In this document: positions 41,981-63,221 of the stretch, piece after piece
How positions within the stretch are numbered: position 1 is the stretch's first letter
How the letters are laid out: each line of letters opens with the position of its first letter
Assembly: GCA_028583405.1 (NCBI GenBank)
Contig: CM053260.1
Span: forward strand, 14,592,660 to 14,656,659
DNA length: 64,000 bases
Source of the DNA: Pogonophryne albipinna
Taxonomy: Eukaryota > Chordata > Actinopteri > Perciformes > Artedidraconidae
Direction of reading: 5' to 3'
The notes under the pieces: generated by a model
The model's database searches: none
Seen by the model: only the letters and a program-made list of their open reading frames with translations
Told to the model about the DNA's origin: nothing
Translations under genes and position numbers: made by a program

Positions 41981-44377
41981 TTATTCTGCATCTTCATCAT
42001 CTTCCTCTCCATTATCCATAGGCTCTTCCCCACCTGCAACGTTTTCAAACTCGCCTGTTTCTGAGTTCCACATACATTTGATCTGCACCTTGAATTCTGC
42101 CATCTCAATGTTGAAGAGTTTCTATGGTCAGAAAAAGAGCCACAGTCAGTTAAACACAGGGCAGTTTATTGGCCAGAATCTGGTAATGGTACACGTTACG
42201 ACACGGACAATATTTTCTGTAGTCAACAGTCAAGAACTCACCAGAATACGAGCCTGCTCAGGAGTGAGCACATCTCCATCCTTACAGACTTCATGGTCCT
42301 TCAGGAGGGTCACCACGCCTTTAAAAACAGATAAATAATGTGACTATCATGACTCAACCGATTTGAAGAAATTACTAAGTTAAGAGGGGGAGGGGGGAGA
42401 GGGGGAGGGGGGGGTATCACCTGGTGCCCTCAAAAGATATCTGATCCCTTCTATAAAAGTAGTGACTGTGTTGCAAATGCCCGATAAAGCACATCCTTCT
42501 GTGCTCTGGATTTATTGTTTTCAATAAGCCAAAACAGTCATTCACTGACTTCAGTAAATCAAACATGTTTCGGGGAGATTTCCAGAGGTGAATTGTTTTG
42601 AACAGTTGAAAAACTATTTAATTGGGCCTATAATTAAAATCTCTCCTGCTGTTTAAATGTGTTGCATTTATGCATCTGAGTTGTTAAGCACCTTTGGGCG
42701 GAGTGTTGAAGACGAATAGTGTTGAGAAAGTGACCATTACATTGTTGGTTTTGGTCTTTGAAAAATATTTTTTGTCAAAAGGAAAAGTAAATAACGCCAG
42801 ATAATGACCTTTCTTGAGAGCAGTGGGAAGTCCTAATTGCCTCAACTGGGGCTCCATTGAGTGAGGAAACTGATCAAGGGGTCCCTCGTCCAGTGTCGTG
42901 TCCATCAGTGCACGGTTGCCTGCTCGTGCATAATCCATCTCTTTGAAATGATTGAAGTACCTGTTGATGTATAGTACCATTTTGTCAAGTAATGAGCAAT
43001 ATTTTGGAAAATCACTGCAACAACATTGCATTAAGTAAAGCTGAACTTACTCTTGTACCTCTTCCTTTGTTTTGTTAGTGAATAGTACTCCTACTTCTCC
43101 TCGCAGATACTTGGTGACCTGCACATTGACAGAGATAATAAAAATGTCATCTCTATGCAGTATATTTTTACATTTTCTGGATTAACTGACACCTTAGAGA
43201 TCTCTTACCTTGTGCAAATTATCTTTGTATTCATCCGTTTCTCCTTTACCCAAGGCAACCGACATGACTTTATTTTTGCCGAAGAAGAATCTGTAAAAGA
43301 GCGGAGAGTCAAACATCTTGCCTACAACACGAGCTTAATTCATATGGAAAAAATAAATAAATCACCAGGCTTATTACCTGCTGTGTTTCCATGCTGTCCT
43401 GATGTCTTTCAGTTTGTTATTCCTCATATTAGCCACAGAGAATATGAACAAGTTTCTGTACGTGTCCACACATTTCCGTAACTAAAAAGGTCAAACAGGT
43501 GGAGAATGAAGTGTTACTTCGTCTTATCCCTACAATTAACATCCTTTATAATACTGAGTATACATAAGTGTTATATATAGACTATAATATCCGTTATGCA
43601 ACAATTATTTTTAATATTGATTAATCTGCCGATGATTTTCTGCTTTAAATTACTATTCTGATTATCATGTCAGAAAATAAAGCTTAAAAAGATATTCAGT
43701 TTGATGTGACATAATACAAAGAAAATAAAGACATTTAATCAATACTTATTGTTGCTCCAATATCTTTTACTATCCCTACTAACAAACTGTTATGTTATTG
43801 ACAGGATGACGTGATGAGGTCACAGAAACGTGTACCAATACTAACTTGATTATTGTACTAAAAGCCTTAATAATGTTTTTAATTAAAAGTAATTAGCATT
43901 GTTATTCACTTCATGTGTTGATGATGAATGCGTTAATTTCTTTTAAAATCGTACTTTTGCTTTGAAAACATCAAATGCCATGCCAGTAAAGCCTAATGGA
44001 ATTTAAACATGTCTGCAGCTTGTTAGCATAGCATGGTTGACGCAAAACTCACCTCCTCGATTAATTTCTGTTTCGTCTGCAGTCCTTTCTTGGCTGTTTT
44101 CGTTAACGAAACTGTGGGGAAGACGATGTTAATATCAATCAGTTATCTATGAGTTTAAGTGTCAAAGCAGCATCCCAATGTACGTCAAACACTTATTCCC
44201 CCTTGTGGAGAAGCTAAAGTTAGCATTTTAGCTAACGTTAAAGTTACTTTTCTACCGTCGAGGACAGCTGCTAGACACAAATAACCAGTTGATATCGTTA
44301 TCCTATGAATTTGTTATACATTTCACAATTTTAAAGGCTATTTACTCACTTTTCTTGTCCCTCTTTGACTTCGGCAT
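41981..44377 (-). CDS. mrto4: mRNA turnover protein 4 homolog (ribosome assembly factor)
   Basis: MRTO4 is a nucleolar paralogue of ribosomal stalk protein uL10 (P0). It holds the stalk site on pre-60S particles until P0 replaces it. Eight exons on the minus strand, in coding order: 44377-44350, 44111-44053, 43481-43378, 43290-43209, 43118-43051, 42960-42809, 42318-42242, 42121-41981. The sum is 711 nt, 236 residues, against 239 in human. Diagnostic stretches are [70 protein letters not shown] and [20 protein letters not shown]. The C-terminus is acidic and ends EEDDEDAE. It is tail-to-tail with akr7a (631 bp between stops) and head-to-head with iffo2, as in the known mammalian neighbourhood. 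Confidence 0.95.
42384..42417. repeat. G-rich tract in a mrto4 intron
   Basis: Runs of four to nine G separated by single A bases lie on the plus strand, so they are C runs on the transcribed mrto4 RNA. The DNA strand could form a G-quadruplex. Confidence 0.6.
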
Positions 44378-52664
<8,287 letters not shown>

Positions 52665-52860
52665 GTTGGCTTTTTTTTTTTTTTACTAATGCCTTCGCAC
52701 CAGGGAAAGGCGTGGCCGAAGGCTTTCTGTTTTAGGGTTGTCTGTCCTTCCATCCCATTCTCGTGAACAGAAAACCTCAGGAACGACTTGATGACATGAA
52801 TCTACACATTTGTGAACTTCTTTTTAGCCAAATATGAAGAATTCACCTGCGAATTATGAC
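52665..52860. repeat. Dispersed fish repeat fragment
   Basis: A poly-T run is followed by AATGCCTTCGCACCAGGGAA and GGCGTGGCCGAAGGC, then GTCTGTCCTTCCATCCCATT and AGGAACGACTTGATG. This reads as a known, frequently seen teleost interspersed repeat. The boundaries are approximate. Confidence 0.5.
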
Positions 52861-54255
52861 AATTTTACAAAAATGTAAATTCTAATATTATGATATTTTG
52901 GACACACATTGATGTATACAATACATGTTAAGTTAAGGAACTTGTCATTCCCTCTCCTCTCAATTGTACCCAGCATAATGCTCCAGTAAATTCATAAAAT
53001 TGTTTTCCTTAAGCCTCATCCTAACAGCTGACATTAAACTCAACATGAACAAAATAATCAACTGTCCACCTTAACCTTTATTTTGGGAAAACCAAAACCA
53101 TTCAAATGCACATTTGAGTGGCTGGAACATGATAATCTTAAGAGACTGCTACAGTAGTTGATTAATAGACTGGTTCAAGAAGTAGAGTGGGTCAGATCTG
53201 CGAGGTTGGTTCCACCCCTGTCCTTGAACACTGAACCCTGAAGGTCAGTGGCCTGCGTAGCAGCTCGCTGTGCTTTGTGGGTAAATGAGAGCCACATTGT
53301 AAGGCACATTGATAAAGGCACTATATGAATGCAGGCTAACACAACACTCAAAATGGAAAACAATTAAATCTCAACATGCGGGGGAACTGGATGTACTAAA
53401 GTAATTAAATAATAACTGTGGTTTAGAAACCAGATTTCCTCACAGTACAGAGGCCACAGATTTAAAGTTACTCCCGGGGTTATTGCTTCAGGTGTGTTTA
53501 CCCAGCGGTACAAAAGACAGCAGTGGTGATGTCTCATTGCTCTCGGATAATTTCACTGAACAAGGACTTGTGCCAAAAGGGAACATCTTCATCTTGTTTT
53601 CTTCTTCACTGTCACTCCCAGGGCAACTCCACCCGAACATGGCCTGGGCATGCAGACTGCTGGTTGTGCTCCGATTCTTGTGCACTTCCTATAGGAATCT
53701 CACAAATCTGTCATTTGTCAACCACAACATCTAACTCAAAGCCCCTCTGTGAAGTGCCTTTATAAGTTAAATGTCCTAACATTGTACTGTGTGTGTGAGT
53801 CAACAGCCAGGGATCAGAGCTATTATGATCGACCTATAATTTGGATTGCAAAGACTGAAATAAATGGAAAATAACCGCAAGTTATCCGCACAAAAGGGTG
53901 CTTTGATGGATCAGGGGTGGGGTCTTTTTGTGTTGAAGATTAATACCGCAGGAACAGCTGATTTTCACCTCTGTATAATATAATAGTTGATCATTGATTA
54001 TTGATTGATTTATATGATAGTTGTTATTTTACTACAGTGTGAATGATTTGTATACGAGTCAAACATTATTTTAAAAATCTAACTTTCCCGTTGCTTGGCA
54101 GTCATTCTTAGTAAGAGCGGTTGTTGACATTCACTTTTTTTACTTTATGCCAGTTTTCCCAGCAGAGACATTTAGCTGTCAATCATTATAAACATAATAA
54201 ACCATTACGTTTGGGGCGGTTTCACCGTGGCAACACCTTTGCATGTTTCGACAAA
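52861..54255. other. iffo2 intron 1, unremarkable
   Basis: No exon, RNA gene or clear repeat boundary was recognised. Short frames near 53483-53765 have no identifiable content. Confidence 0.5.
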
Positions 54256-54260
54256 GATCT

Positions 54261-55389
54261 TGTCACGATCTGTGTTGTGTTTTGTCTTGTCTTGAACTGT
54301 CTTTGGTTTCCTGTTTTATTTTGAAAAGTGTTCACCCCCCGTCTTACCTGTTGCTTTCTGTCTCTAGCCTCATCCCAATACCCCTCCTCGACTCCTCCTT
54401 TCCCTCACTCGCTTCCCTTCCTTGCGTCTTAGCTCCGCTTCCGTAAGATGCGAGCGAGAGACACGAGGAGGTGACGCGAGGACAGAGGAGTCCTCAGGTA
54501 TTAATTGGGATGTCCTCGTTCACTCAAACGTCACTTTGAAACGACGTCTGTTAATGATGCCATGTGCACTGTATCCCCTCTCATCGGGCTTAACTGAATA
54601 ACCCCTTAGAACCGGCCCATTTGTTGTTAAATATTTATTTAAATGAATGAATCTTTCTCTTGTTAGTCAAGGTATTCAATGTATGATGGTTGGTCCTGCT
54701 TTTGTGTTCCGTTTTGGTGTAAAATGTAGCCTACATTTAAATAAAAATATAATTATAGTAATGTGAAAGCCTTCTAGAAATGAATTGCACATAATAATTC
54801 CCACGCAGCTGTGAGCACTTATACATTTATGTGACGCTTTTCCACTCATCTTCCAGTTCTCCGTTTTCCTCGGTTGAAATCGACCAGCTGTGAAGGTGGG
54901 GGCGGGGCTTTTATACGCGAGTAGTGAAAGCACTTCCGCGTAGTCTGCTCACGTGTATCCTCTCTTTCGTCTCCTCCCGCACCCCTCCTCCCTCACCCCT
55001 CCTCGACTCCTCCGTGTGCATTTCAGCTATTGGGACGTCCTTCAAAATGGCGTGTCTTGATCGATTTCCTGGTCAAGTCCCGGAGGAGGGGAAGAGAGGA
55101 GTCGAGGAGGGGTATTGGGATGAGGCTCCTGTGTTCCCTCCTGCCTGATTACCCGATTGTGTTCACCTTGTGCCCCTGTGTTTTCTCCTCCCTCCTCACC
55201 TGTGTCTTGTTTGTGTGATTAGTCTTGTGTGCATTTAAGTTCTGGTTTTTCTGTCTGTCTTTGTTAGATCCTTGTTGTTGTTGACTGTGTTCACGGGGGA
55301 GAGTTCTGTATGTTACGTTTAGCCTTAAAATAAAGGTATTATCTGTTAAACCTGCATTTGGGTCCTGCCTGCTTCGCTCAACCCTGACA
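54261..55389. mobile_element. Solo LTR interrupted by a nested TIR element
   Basis: It begins TGTCACGATCTGTGTTG and ends CAACCCTGACA, giving TG...CA with TGTCA/TGACA ends. A perfect 5-bp target duplication GATCT lies at 54256-54260 and 55390-55394. Without the nested element the LTR is about 367 bp. A TTAAAATAAAGG polyadenylation-like motif lies near its 3' end. No internal retroelement sequence follows, so it is a recombined solo LTR on the plus strand. Confidence 0.8.
54366..55127. mobile_element. Nested TIR element in the solo LTR
   Basis: AGCCTCATCCCAATACCCCT at the left is matched inverted at the right (55098-55127), and the perfect match continues into CCTCGACTCCTC. The interior is GC-rich near the ends and noncoding. 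The target duplication is unclear because the terminus could start one to three bases further in. Confidence 0.75.
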
Positions 55390-55394
55390 GATCT

Positions 55395-58300
55395 ACCATT
55401 AACAGTTTTGCCATTATCAACACTTACATAAGTTCATTTGAAGTCAATTACCCCAACATTCTTTCATTTAGCTTTTTGGTCACACCTTAAAGTAGCAATC
55501 TTACTGTACATGCACAAATTACCACATAAACATCTTTCTTCTCTAAAGGTCTTGACATCCCTAAGACAAAAGTAAAGAAACAGACTTTAGGAGCATTGGG
55601 CTATATAACTAAACTTTGATTGATTTAGTAAAGCAATAAGATAAAGCATGTGCGCAGTGCAAACAAGTCAATCTCACACCCATATTGTTAAGGGAAAATC
55701 AGTTTGACATTATTGTGGAGCTGGGTCACTAGGGAGGATTAGACAAGTTACAACAGGTGCTCAATTATCTGTCAGTCCGTTAAGAGAGGATCTGCCAATG
55801 TTGTACCAAACCCTTCAGAGAGATGCTTTGATCAGTTAACGTTAAACCGTTCATTATAATCACACCTTGTCCCAAATAAATGTCAGGAACATGATTTGTG
55901 TTCAGGTTATATCTTTTTTGTTTGTTAATGTTGCTGTGTTGTGTTTTAGCTAGTCCATGTTATTCAAGAGTTCATTCTGCCTGAACTTGCTTCTCAAAGC
56001 TCCTTCAATGTTGAAATGGTTCCATTGTGCCAGGATTTAGAGTAAATGTCATACATTAAGTCGTTTTAGTCTGCTAATGATGCATGCAGATCCCCTAACA
56101 CAAGTGATGTTTGTAGAAGCTTCTTCCCTGTTTAAATGCAGTACAAACATATGGCTGTGGCAAGAACTTAAGGGGCCAATGTCTGGTTAAAGAACATTCA
56201 TCAAACTAAAAGATGACATTTCCCAGGGTTTATAACCTGTCATCCTCAATGTTAATGTCTTTTTATCTGTTACAAAACATACATTACATCCCAGACTTTG
56301 ACAGGGGCGTACCAAGTGATTTGTGCTGCTAGAAAAGGTGGCGGCTTGTCTAAATGTGATTCAATGCTGCACTTAGTAGGACTTGAAATAAAAAGTTGAG
56401 TAGAGAAAATAAAAAAGTACAAAACTACGAATTTGTATTGAAAAAAAAAGCATACATTTGTATTTGCCAGCAAATCGGCATTCACAAGTGGAATGACCTG
56501 GAGGAATGTTCCCCTATTTCGCAAAGCCCAATTATTCATCCGTTTCCTGTTTCCCTTCTGAAGGAACCATGCCATAAAGGGAAAATACTCCGTGAGAGAT
56601 ATCTATACAACTTTGTAATCCTTTGATTGAAGGCAAGCTGAGCAGACCGATAGAGAGAGATGGGATTGAATGATGATGAATTCAGGATGCTGTCTTCATA
56701 TTTCATAACAAAGCTGAACTGATTTGGTTATCATAGTCATATGTCACAACACCAAGGTCTCAACCTGTCTGTTCTTTTGGGAGGATAGCCATCATCTGGT
56801 CAGGATTTGTGTTGGTTGAATTCTAACGACAATCCTATCAGCCTCTAATTAACAAATGATTGCTTGCTTACATACAAAACTAAAATGGTAAATATTATAC
56901 CAACTAACCAACAATATGTTGTTGTGATTTATGAAGCAGTTAGCATTTAGCTAGCATGACATAGTCTTGTTGCTGCCGTCAGACCTGCAGCATAAGATTC
57001 TATGTAATCGAGTCGTCATTCAGAAGCAAGACAGTTGGGAAGCAAAGAAGGTTTTTTACCTATTATATTACATTGATCAATACCTACCTCTTTCAGGAGT
57101 AGAGCATGTTCTGTAAATATATTTAAAATGTTTTTGTACTCTATGAAGTTACCACACATATTTAAACTTCTCCTCTTGGAAACAGGATATAAACGAATTC
57201 AATACAACATTACAACAAAAATCTGTCTATTAGCTATTAGCATAATTTACTCCCTCCCACTGTTAATGGTGGCTTGGGAAAATGGTGGCTTGGGAAAATG
57301 TCTGCGGTCACTTAGCAACATGAACATACCTCATGCTCGGCCTGCTGGTGTCTGTGTCGTGTCTGGGATGGGATGGCTATATTTAAGTCTCCCCATGCCT
57401 GTGAAACATAAAGCAGAGGAATAGTCCGTCAGTGAGGTCAACATCTCTGTGCACAGTTTACATGATTAAGTGAGACAAACTCATCTGCATGCACTTCCGA
57501 TCACACGGTTTCCATGGTCACAAGATGGCTTGAGAAGATAGGGAGATAGAGGATAAATGTGTATATGTGTGTGTGCGTCTGTGTTATGGATATGGCTTGA
57601 AGTCATGGAAGGAGGTGGAGCAAGGCAATGAAATGAGCTTTGACCTTGGTGGGTTGTCTCGTCAGCAGAGACCCTCGATGTGATCCATTTCACATCGCTG
57701 CATCATTAGCACGCCACACTGTGTCTCTGTGGAGTCATCGGGGCGTTCAATCGATGACCTACTACACACATATCTCCCTCTTTTTTATCTCTGAGGAAAA
57801 CCTTACATTGCTTACTCTTTCAGATCTCTGTGCCGCAGACGCTACTTCCCATCACGCTCCTCCTATCCGCCCAAAATTGTTGGAAGAATCTGCTCTGAGA
57901 GTAAATCATGGGTTGGCTTGTGCGGCGTATAATTGCACACAGGGTGGGGAATGCTGGAGTCATGGAGAAGGCATTTTATAGGCACCTATGGGATCCATGG
58001 GAGGAATTGAATCACTCTGGACTCTCACATATGATTTGTCAAAGCTGTCAGAGGCTTCATTTCATACGAGCAGCTGAATGGATGTTTGTCCTGCATGTAG
58101 CCAGATATATTGATCCTTCAATCTGTTATCATATAACACTTCCTGTTTTACTATTGCCTGCCCTCGTGAGCATGAATTGTAATGGCCCTATTAAAATCTC
58201 ATTAAAGTGTTTAGACGTTTTCTATTTTATGGGGCCTTGCTTTAGAAAATGCACATGACCGTTTGTGTCACAAAAAATAACAATTAATAAGGGCTCAACT

Positions 58301-58696
58301 GACAGAGCTTTGTAATTTGAATTATATTATTATAATGTGTATACATATAGACTTTAACTGATCATAATTTGTTTACAGTATACTCCACTAACCTCTGATT
58401 TTGGCCAAACATTACAATCCTATATCACCTAATAAACCCTAAGGCTTATACACAGTTTAATCTATAAATAACAAAGACATTACCTGTTATTTAATTTTCA
58501 GGTATTTATGAGTGTATGTAGGAATTTATTTTTGATGTTTGTCAGGAATATGGCCAAGCAACAGTTTAATTTATGTACATAGCTGCCAGTTAAAAAGGTA
58601 CACCTAGCATAAACTAATGCAGTAGAGATATGTTGATTGAAATACTGATTATTTTGGATGCTGTAGATGCTGTTGTAGGTGTATAGCCTATAGGTG
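55395..58696. other. iffo2 intron 1, unremarkable
   Basis: About 3.3 kb with no recognised exon. A 16-bp direct duplication (AATGGTGGCTTGGGAA twice) occurs at about 57267-57298. Confidence 0.5.
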
Positions 58697-59590
58697 CAGT
58701 CAGGGGCGCCGCCAGGGATTTTGGGCCCCATGAAAATATATCACATTGGGCCCCACCACCAGGCCCAGGCCACGCCAACCAAGCACAATGCTGTAACCAC
58801 ACCTCCAGAACCCAACCCACTCATTTGTGCTTTAAATAACTACCTGTACAGGCTTGCGTCTATCTTGTAGTCCAATACTAACTGCACAATATTTACTGAC
58901 ACTGAGCTGTGAACATATAACACTGTGCAGACGTGGAACATTCTGCTGCAGTAGAATTCACTATTTGATATAACACTAACATTCCTGACAATAGACCTCA
59001 ATAGTCATCTTTTATGGTGTACATGCCTTTTTAATAACATTTTTGAATGGAACATTCAAAATAAATATAACTTAAATATACATGACCTCTTAAATTAAAA
59101 TAAAGTGAACATTAACACCAATATTATCATTTATAAAATGCTATAACAAAAAAAATAACATAAGCAGCAGATTTTTTAATTAAATATACCAACTACAAAA
59201 TAAGAGGGTATTAAAGTGTAAACGGACAACAAAACGGAAATGGAAGTGAAAAGGCCTGATGGGGGTGCTAAATCAGAGCCTATTATCTGTTCTCAGTCTT
59301 TTTCTCATCATGCATCTTCTGTGTAGTGATCCAATATCGCCACCATAGCCTTGCCCTTTAACAGTTATCACGAGCCCTGGCTCAGCCTTACTCACCAAGA
59401 GCCCAGTGCCTAGCCTTCTTACAGGCAAAGTCACTGATCAAGTCCTTGAAGTCCAGCTTTCTAGCCAACTGGCTTTCAATGGACAGCATGGCAAGACTGC
59501 AAAGCATTATGGGGGGACAGGGCTGCGGAGCCTAAAGATGGATCTGTTGGTCCTGGCACCAGGGGAGGGACAACTGATTTAGTATGAATA
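58697..59590 (-). mobile_element. Decayed hAT element
   Basis: The left part, CAGTCAGGGGCGCCGCCAGG followed by GGGCCCC runs, resembles a fish hAT terminus. Near the right is a transposase remnant (59388-59504). The right boundary and the target duplication were not found. Confidence 0.5.
59388..59504 (-). pseudogene. hAT transposase C-terminal fragment
   Basis: Reads LAMLSIESQLARKLDF then KDLISDFACKKAR. This is the short C-terminal dimerisation motif typical of hAT/ZMYM-type transposases, where LSIE and a D(L/I)I.DFA motif precede a basic end. It ends in a stop. The remainder of the transposase is not recognisable. Confidence 0.6.
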
Positions 59591-61443
59591 GCTGCTAAAA
59601 ATGTACCTGCATTTATTAAATATCAGCTAAAAGAGGAGTGAAATGAAAAACCTCTGAATTTTTTACAAGAGGCTATAAATCAACCATTTATATTAAATAA
59701 TTATGGAAGCCATGAAATTATCACTATGAGCCCTGTAATTAAAAAAGTATCAAGCACATGAAATTAGTACAAAAGATTTGGATGTGTCCTCCGGGACAGC
59801 GATGGGAAACCATTGAGGCAGCCTGCGTGCAAACTCCCAGACATACCACACAAGGCAGGGAGTGTTCGTTGGCAGGTGCTGCAGGAATGCTATTGTCCAA
59901 TAGACAAAAAATGTATGAGAAAATGTCAGTTTGGTGTAAGACACTGTATTTATCTCCCATACTGTTGCATTTCTTTAACCTCCTAATTCACCATGTTTCA
60001 TTAATCAAATAAAATGTCGTTTTTTTGCTTCCATCAATTCTTTTTTCAATTCTGCTTAAGCGCTACTGCAGTTAATCATGCGTCTCTGAAGAAAACTATT
60101 CCCTTATTAGATTGAGTAGGAGGAAACATTACCCAACCAATAACCCAACGTTATAATAGAGATTATTTGTTCTGTGCAGGACTTTTAATTATCCCAATGT
60201 TAATTAGATAGTATATTTATGTTGATTCAATTTTGGATCTGCTTACTATCTGTTTAAGGATATTTCTGCTTCCCCCAAAAGGAAAGGAAACCACTGACTT
60301 TTCCATTCAGTGTGCTTTGCAGAATGAATTAACACATCTGTAAGACCGCACAGTTATTTTTTGATTTATAAGAGCAAGATTACAGAGGATGTGTCTGGCG
60401 GTAAACAGATGTCTGAGTTGACACCATAGGTTGACACAGGCTCCAACCCTCCTGCTGTCTTTGTCCTTGTAAGGAGACGCCGAGTGTGATCGTTTGACTG
60501 AGTCACGCCAAAGGTACAGGAGAACCAGAACCACAGCTATGTCACAGGCCAGAATACTTTTGCCGTCTTTGTTTGGATAAGCTATTTTAATATGGATGCT
60601 CGAGAACAGTCGGTTGTTTTCCATTAGACTTTTATGGTTTGCTGAATTGTAGCTGCTCTAATAGCAGTGGCTGCTTACTTCTGTCAATGACTCTATTACC
60701 TTTGATAGATGATATAAGTGGCTTTGACATATTGTTGACGAAGGGAGGCTTTCCCTCTATCAGTAGGTCAATTTAATCATCTTGTCCAGTTATCACCCAC
60801 GGCATTGAAGACAAGGGTGGTGGTTTCTGCAGGAAGTGACAACACAAGTGATGCAGATGCTTTCACAAATGGATTCCTGTCTGCAGAGGATGTGATGTCA
60901 TGTCATGAACTCCAATGACCTTAGCCAGAGTCCTGCGGCAGACAGGCAGAGTGTTGTGGACACAGTGAAGCAGCTCTGCCAGCATTTTTAGAACAAGGCT
61001 TCAATCCCAGTGCGAGCTGGCCCGCCCTGCCAAGGAATACTTCTCCCTAATTAGACAGTATATTCAGTGTGTCCTGAATGGAAACAAGGCTGCATTTTGT
61101 TGAGAAAGTGAGGCATGTTGTTGTTTGTGTAGCTCCATGGTAAAGGCTATGTGATGTCCCAGAATGCAGTAGTGGTCATCAGATGTCACCTTTCCCTTTT
61201 ACACTTAACACAGACACAAATCTTCCCACCAGTCTCACACACAGAAACCCCCTCTCATGTTATCCTCTACTATCCTCACCATGTGTTCCACAGTGGCTCA
61301 TCCTCACATGGGTGGTTGACACTGTGCGACTACTTCATTTTACTGAATGAATTCCTCCTCCATTCTGAATCTTAAACTCTCTTTTGGGAAGCGCCTGTGA
61401 CTCAGCATGCCTGATGCCTCATATCCAGAGAGACAGCAAGCGC
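59591..61443. other. iffo2 intron 1, unremarkable
   Basis: No recognised exon, RNA gene or repeat boundary. Confidence 0.5.
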
Positions 61444-61753
61444 ATTTCGTGGCATCTGCAGGCAGTGGCAAGTACTTCCGGCATATGCCACAGAGGCCGC
61501 TACTCTGTGGTATCTGTGGCAAGTACTTCCGGGATATGCCACAGATGCCACAGATGCCACAACTTGCCGAGGCATCTGCCGCTGCTCAACGGGAGTTGCC
61601 ACAAGATGCCAGAGTAAGAAAAGGTTTACGGTAGCTGCCACTCGCCTTCCGTGGCAAATGCTGCTATTTAAACCCGTATTTATCGTGTAAAATGTCGCTG
61701 TTTAGGCATGACTTTATCGAACTGATCTGTACACAGGACTGATGATCTGTACA

Positions 61754-62559
61754 CAGGGTTGGGTTGTAACGGAATACATGTAACGGCGTTACGTAATCAG
61801 AATACAAAAATCAAGTAGCCTAACTGTATTCAGCTCGCGTTACATTTGAAAAACAACTAATCTGATTACAGTTACTTTCGTAAACCTGAAGTGAATACAT
61901 TTTGGAATACTTATTGGAATTATTGCTGGAAAAGTTTCCTCACAAAATGTATCCTAATATTCATTACCGGCAGAACTGTGTGCACAGCGCAGCAGCATGT
62001 CTGTGAGGCCCCGCCCCCGCACGCAGATGAGAGAGAGATCTCTTTTTAAATATATTGAAAGTTAGAAACGGAGATGGTTCGATAAAACGTGCAAGATAAC
62101 GTTTATGTAGCATTTATTTATTGTCGAAATGATGACATTTCATAACGGGATAAAATCAAAGTGAATGGCCTGCTGCTGCTGAAAGCATGGGGCAAATATA
62201 ACTGTCCTTTGCCTAATTTATAAAGTAAACCTTAGCATCTCACTAGCAGTGGCAACTGCAATCAGTTACAGCTGCCCTAAGTCTGTAGCCAAGTCTAATA
62301 ACACCAGTGTACACGTTGCTGTGTCAATACAGATATTTATTTGTTAATTATTTGTCTTTACTAGTCATACACCTGGTTTATCGTAGCAAGCAGTGGAAAC
62401 TCCCCTCAAGAAGCGACAATTGCCAAGGGCGTTGCAACCCTCACTCGCCAATATTTCATCATAAATATAGCACGTTTGTTTATTTTAGCAAACCATGCTC
62501 CAAGTAAAATTGAATAGAAATGATAATGTATAATCTTTTTCAAAAATAGAGATCGCACA
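61754..62559. mobile_element. Probable hAT-type element in the foldback centre
   Basis: The sequence from CAGGGTTGGGTTGTAACGG, with repeated GTTACGTAATCAG-type motifs, matches a common fish hAT family terminus. The opposite terminus was not identified, so the right boundary is only the start of the other arm. Confidence 0.4.
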
Positions 62560-62688
62560 TCAGTCCTGTGTACAGATCAGTTCGATAAAGTCATGCCTAA
62601 ACAGCGACATTTTACACGATAAATATGGGTTTAAATAGCAGCATTTGCCACGGAAGACGAGTGGCAGCTACAGTAAACCTTCTCTTAC

Positions 62689-63014
62689 GGAGCCTACACA
62701 CGGCGGCGTGCGTTGCCGCTTCAACGCTTCTGCCCATTCACTTTGAATGGGGTGACGTCACGATTCGCCGAACTGCATTGTGGGAGCAAAGCGTAGCTTC
62801 TCTCGCGGTGCTCGCTGCAAAAGTAGAGCAATGTTCTACTTTTGCCGCCTCGACGGAGGCGTCAGCCAATCGAATCATATGCCAGTGCAAGCTCTAGCCA
62901 ATCAAACCGCGTGCTTGTGTGTCTGGGGCGGGAGATTCATGTGATTGGTTGTTGGTCGAGTTTCAGCCCCCCCCGCCGGCAGGCGACAACGCACGCCGCC
63001 GTGTGTAGGAGCCG
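62689..63014. mobile_element. 326-bp MITE in the right arm of the second foldback
   Basis: CCTACACACGGCGGCGTGCG at the left is repeated inverted at the right. The element is flanked by TTAC at 62685-62688 and 63015-63018. The intact left arm of the foldback shows the same site uninterrupted with a single TTAC, which confirms the insertion. Confidence 0.8.
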
Positions 63015-63221
63015 TTACTCTGGCATCTTGTGGCAACTCCCGTTGAAGAGCGGCAGATGCCTCGGCAAGTTGTGGCATCTGTGGCATATGCCGGAAGTAC
63101 TTGCCACAGATGCCACGGAGTAGTGGCATCTGCCGGAAGTACTTGTCACAGATGCCACAGAGTAGTGGCCTCTGTGGCATATGCCGGAAGTACTTGCCAC
63201 TGCCTGCAGATGCCACGAAAT

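Larger units (their letters stand above)
61444..63221. mobile_element. Second foldback element with repeated GGCAAGTACTTCCGG motif
   Basis: The outer ends are inverted copies of ATTTCGTGGCATCTGCAGG. The left arm is about 61444-61743. The right arm is 62560-62688 plus 63015-63221, interrupted by a 326-bp element. Each arm contains tandem units of about 50 bp with the core GGCAAGTACTTCCGG and ATATGCCACAGA: two in the left arm, three in the right. The centre (about 61754-62559) begins with CAGGGTTGGGTTGTAACGG, a hAT-type terminus, so a third element may lie inside. No target duplication of the outer element is obvious. The reading frames here mirror the repeats. Confidence 0.75.
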
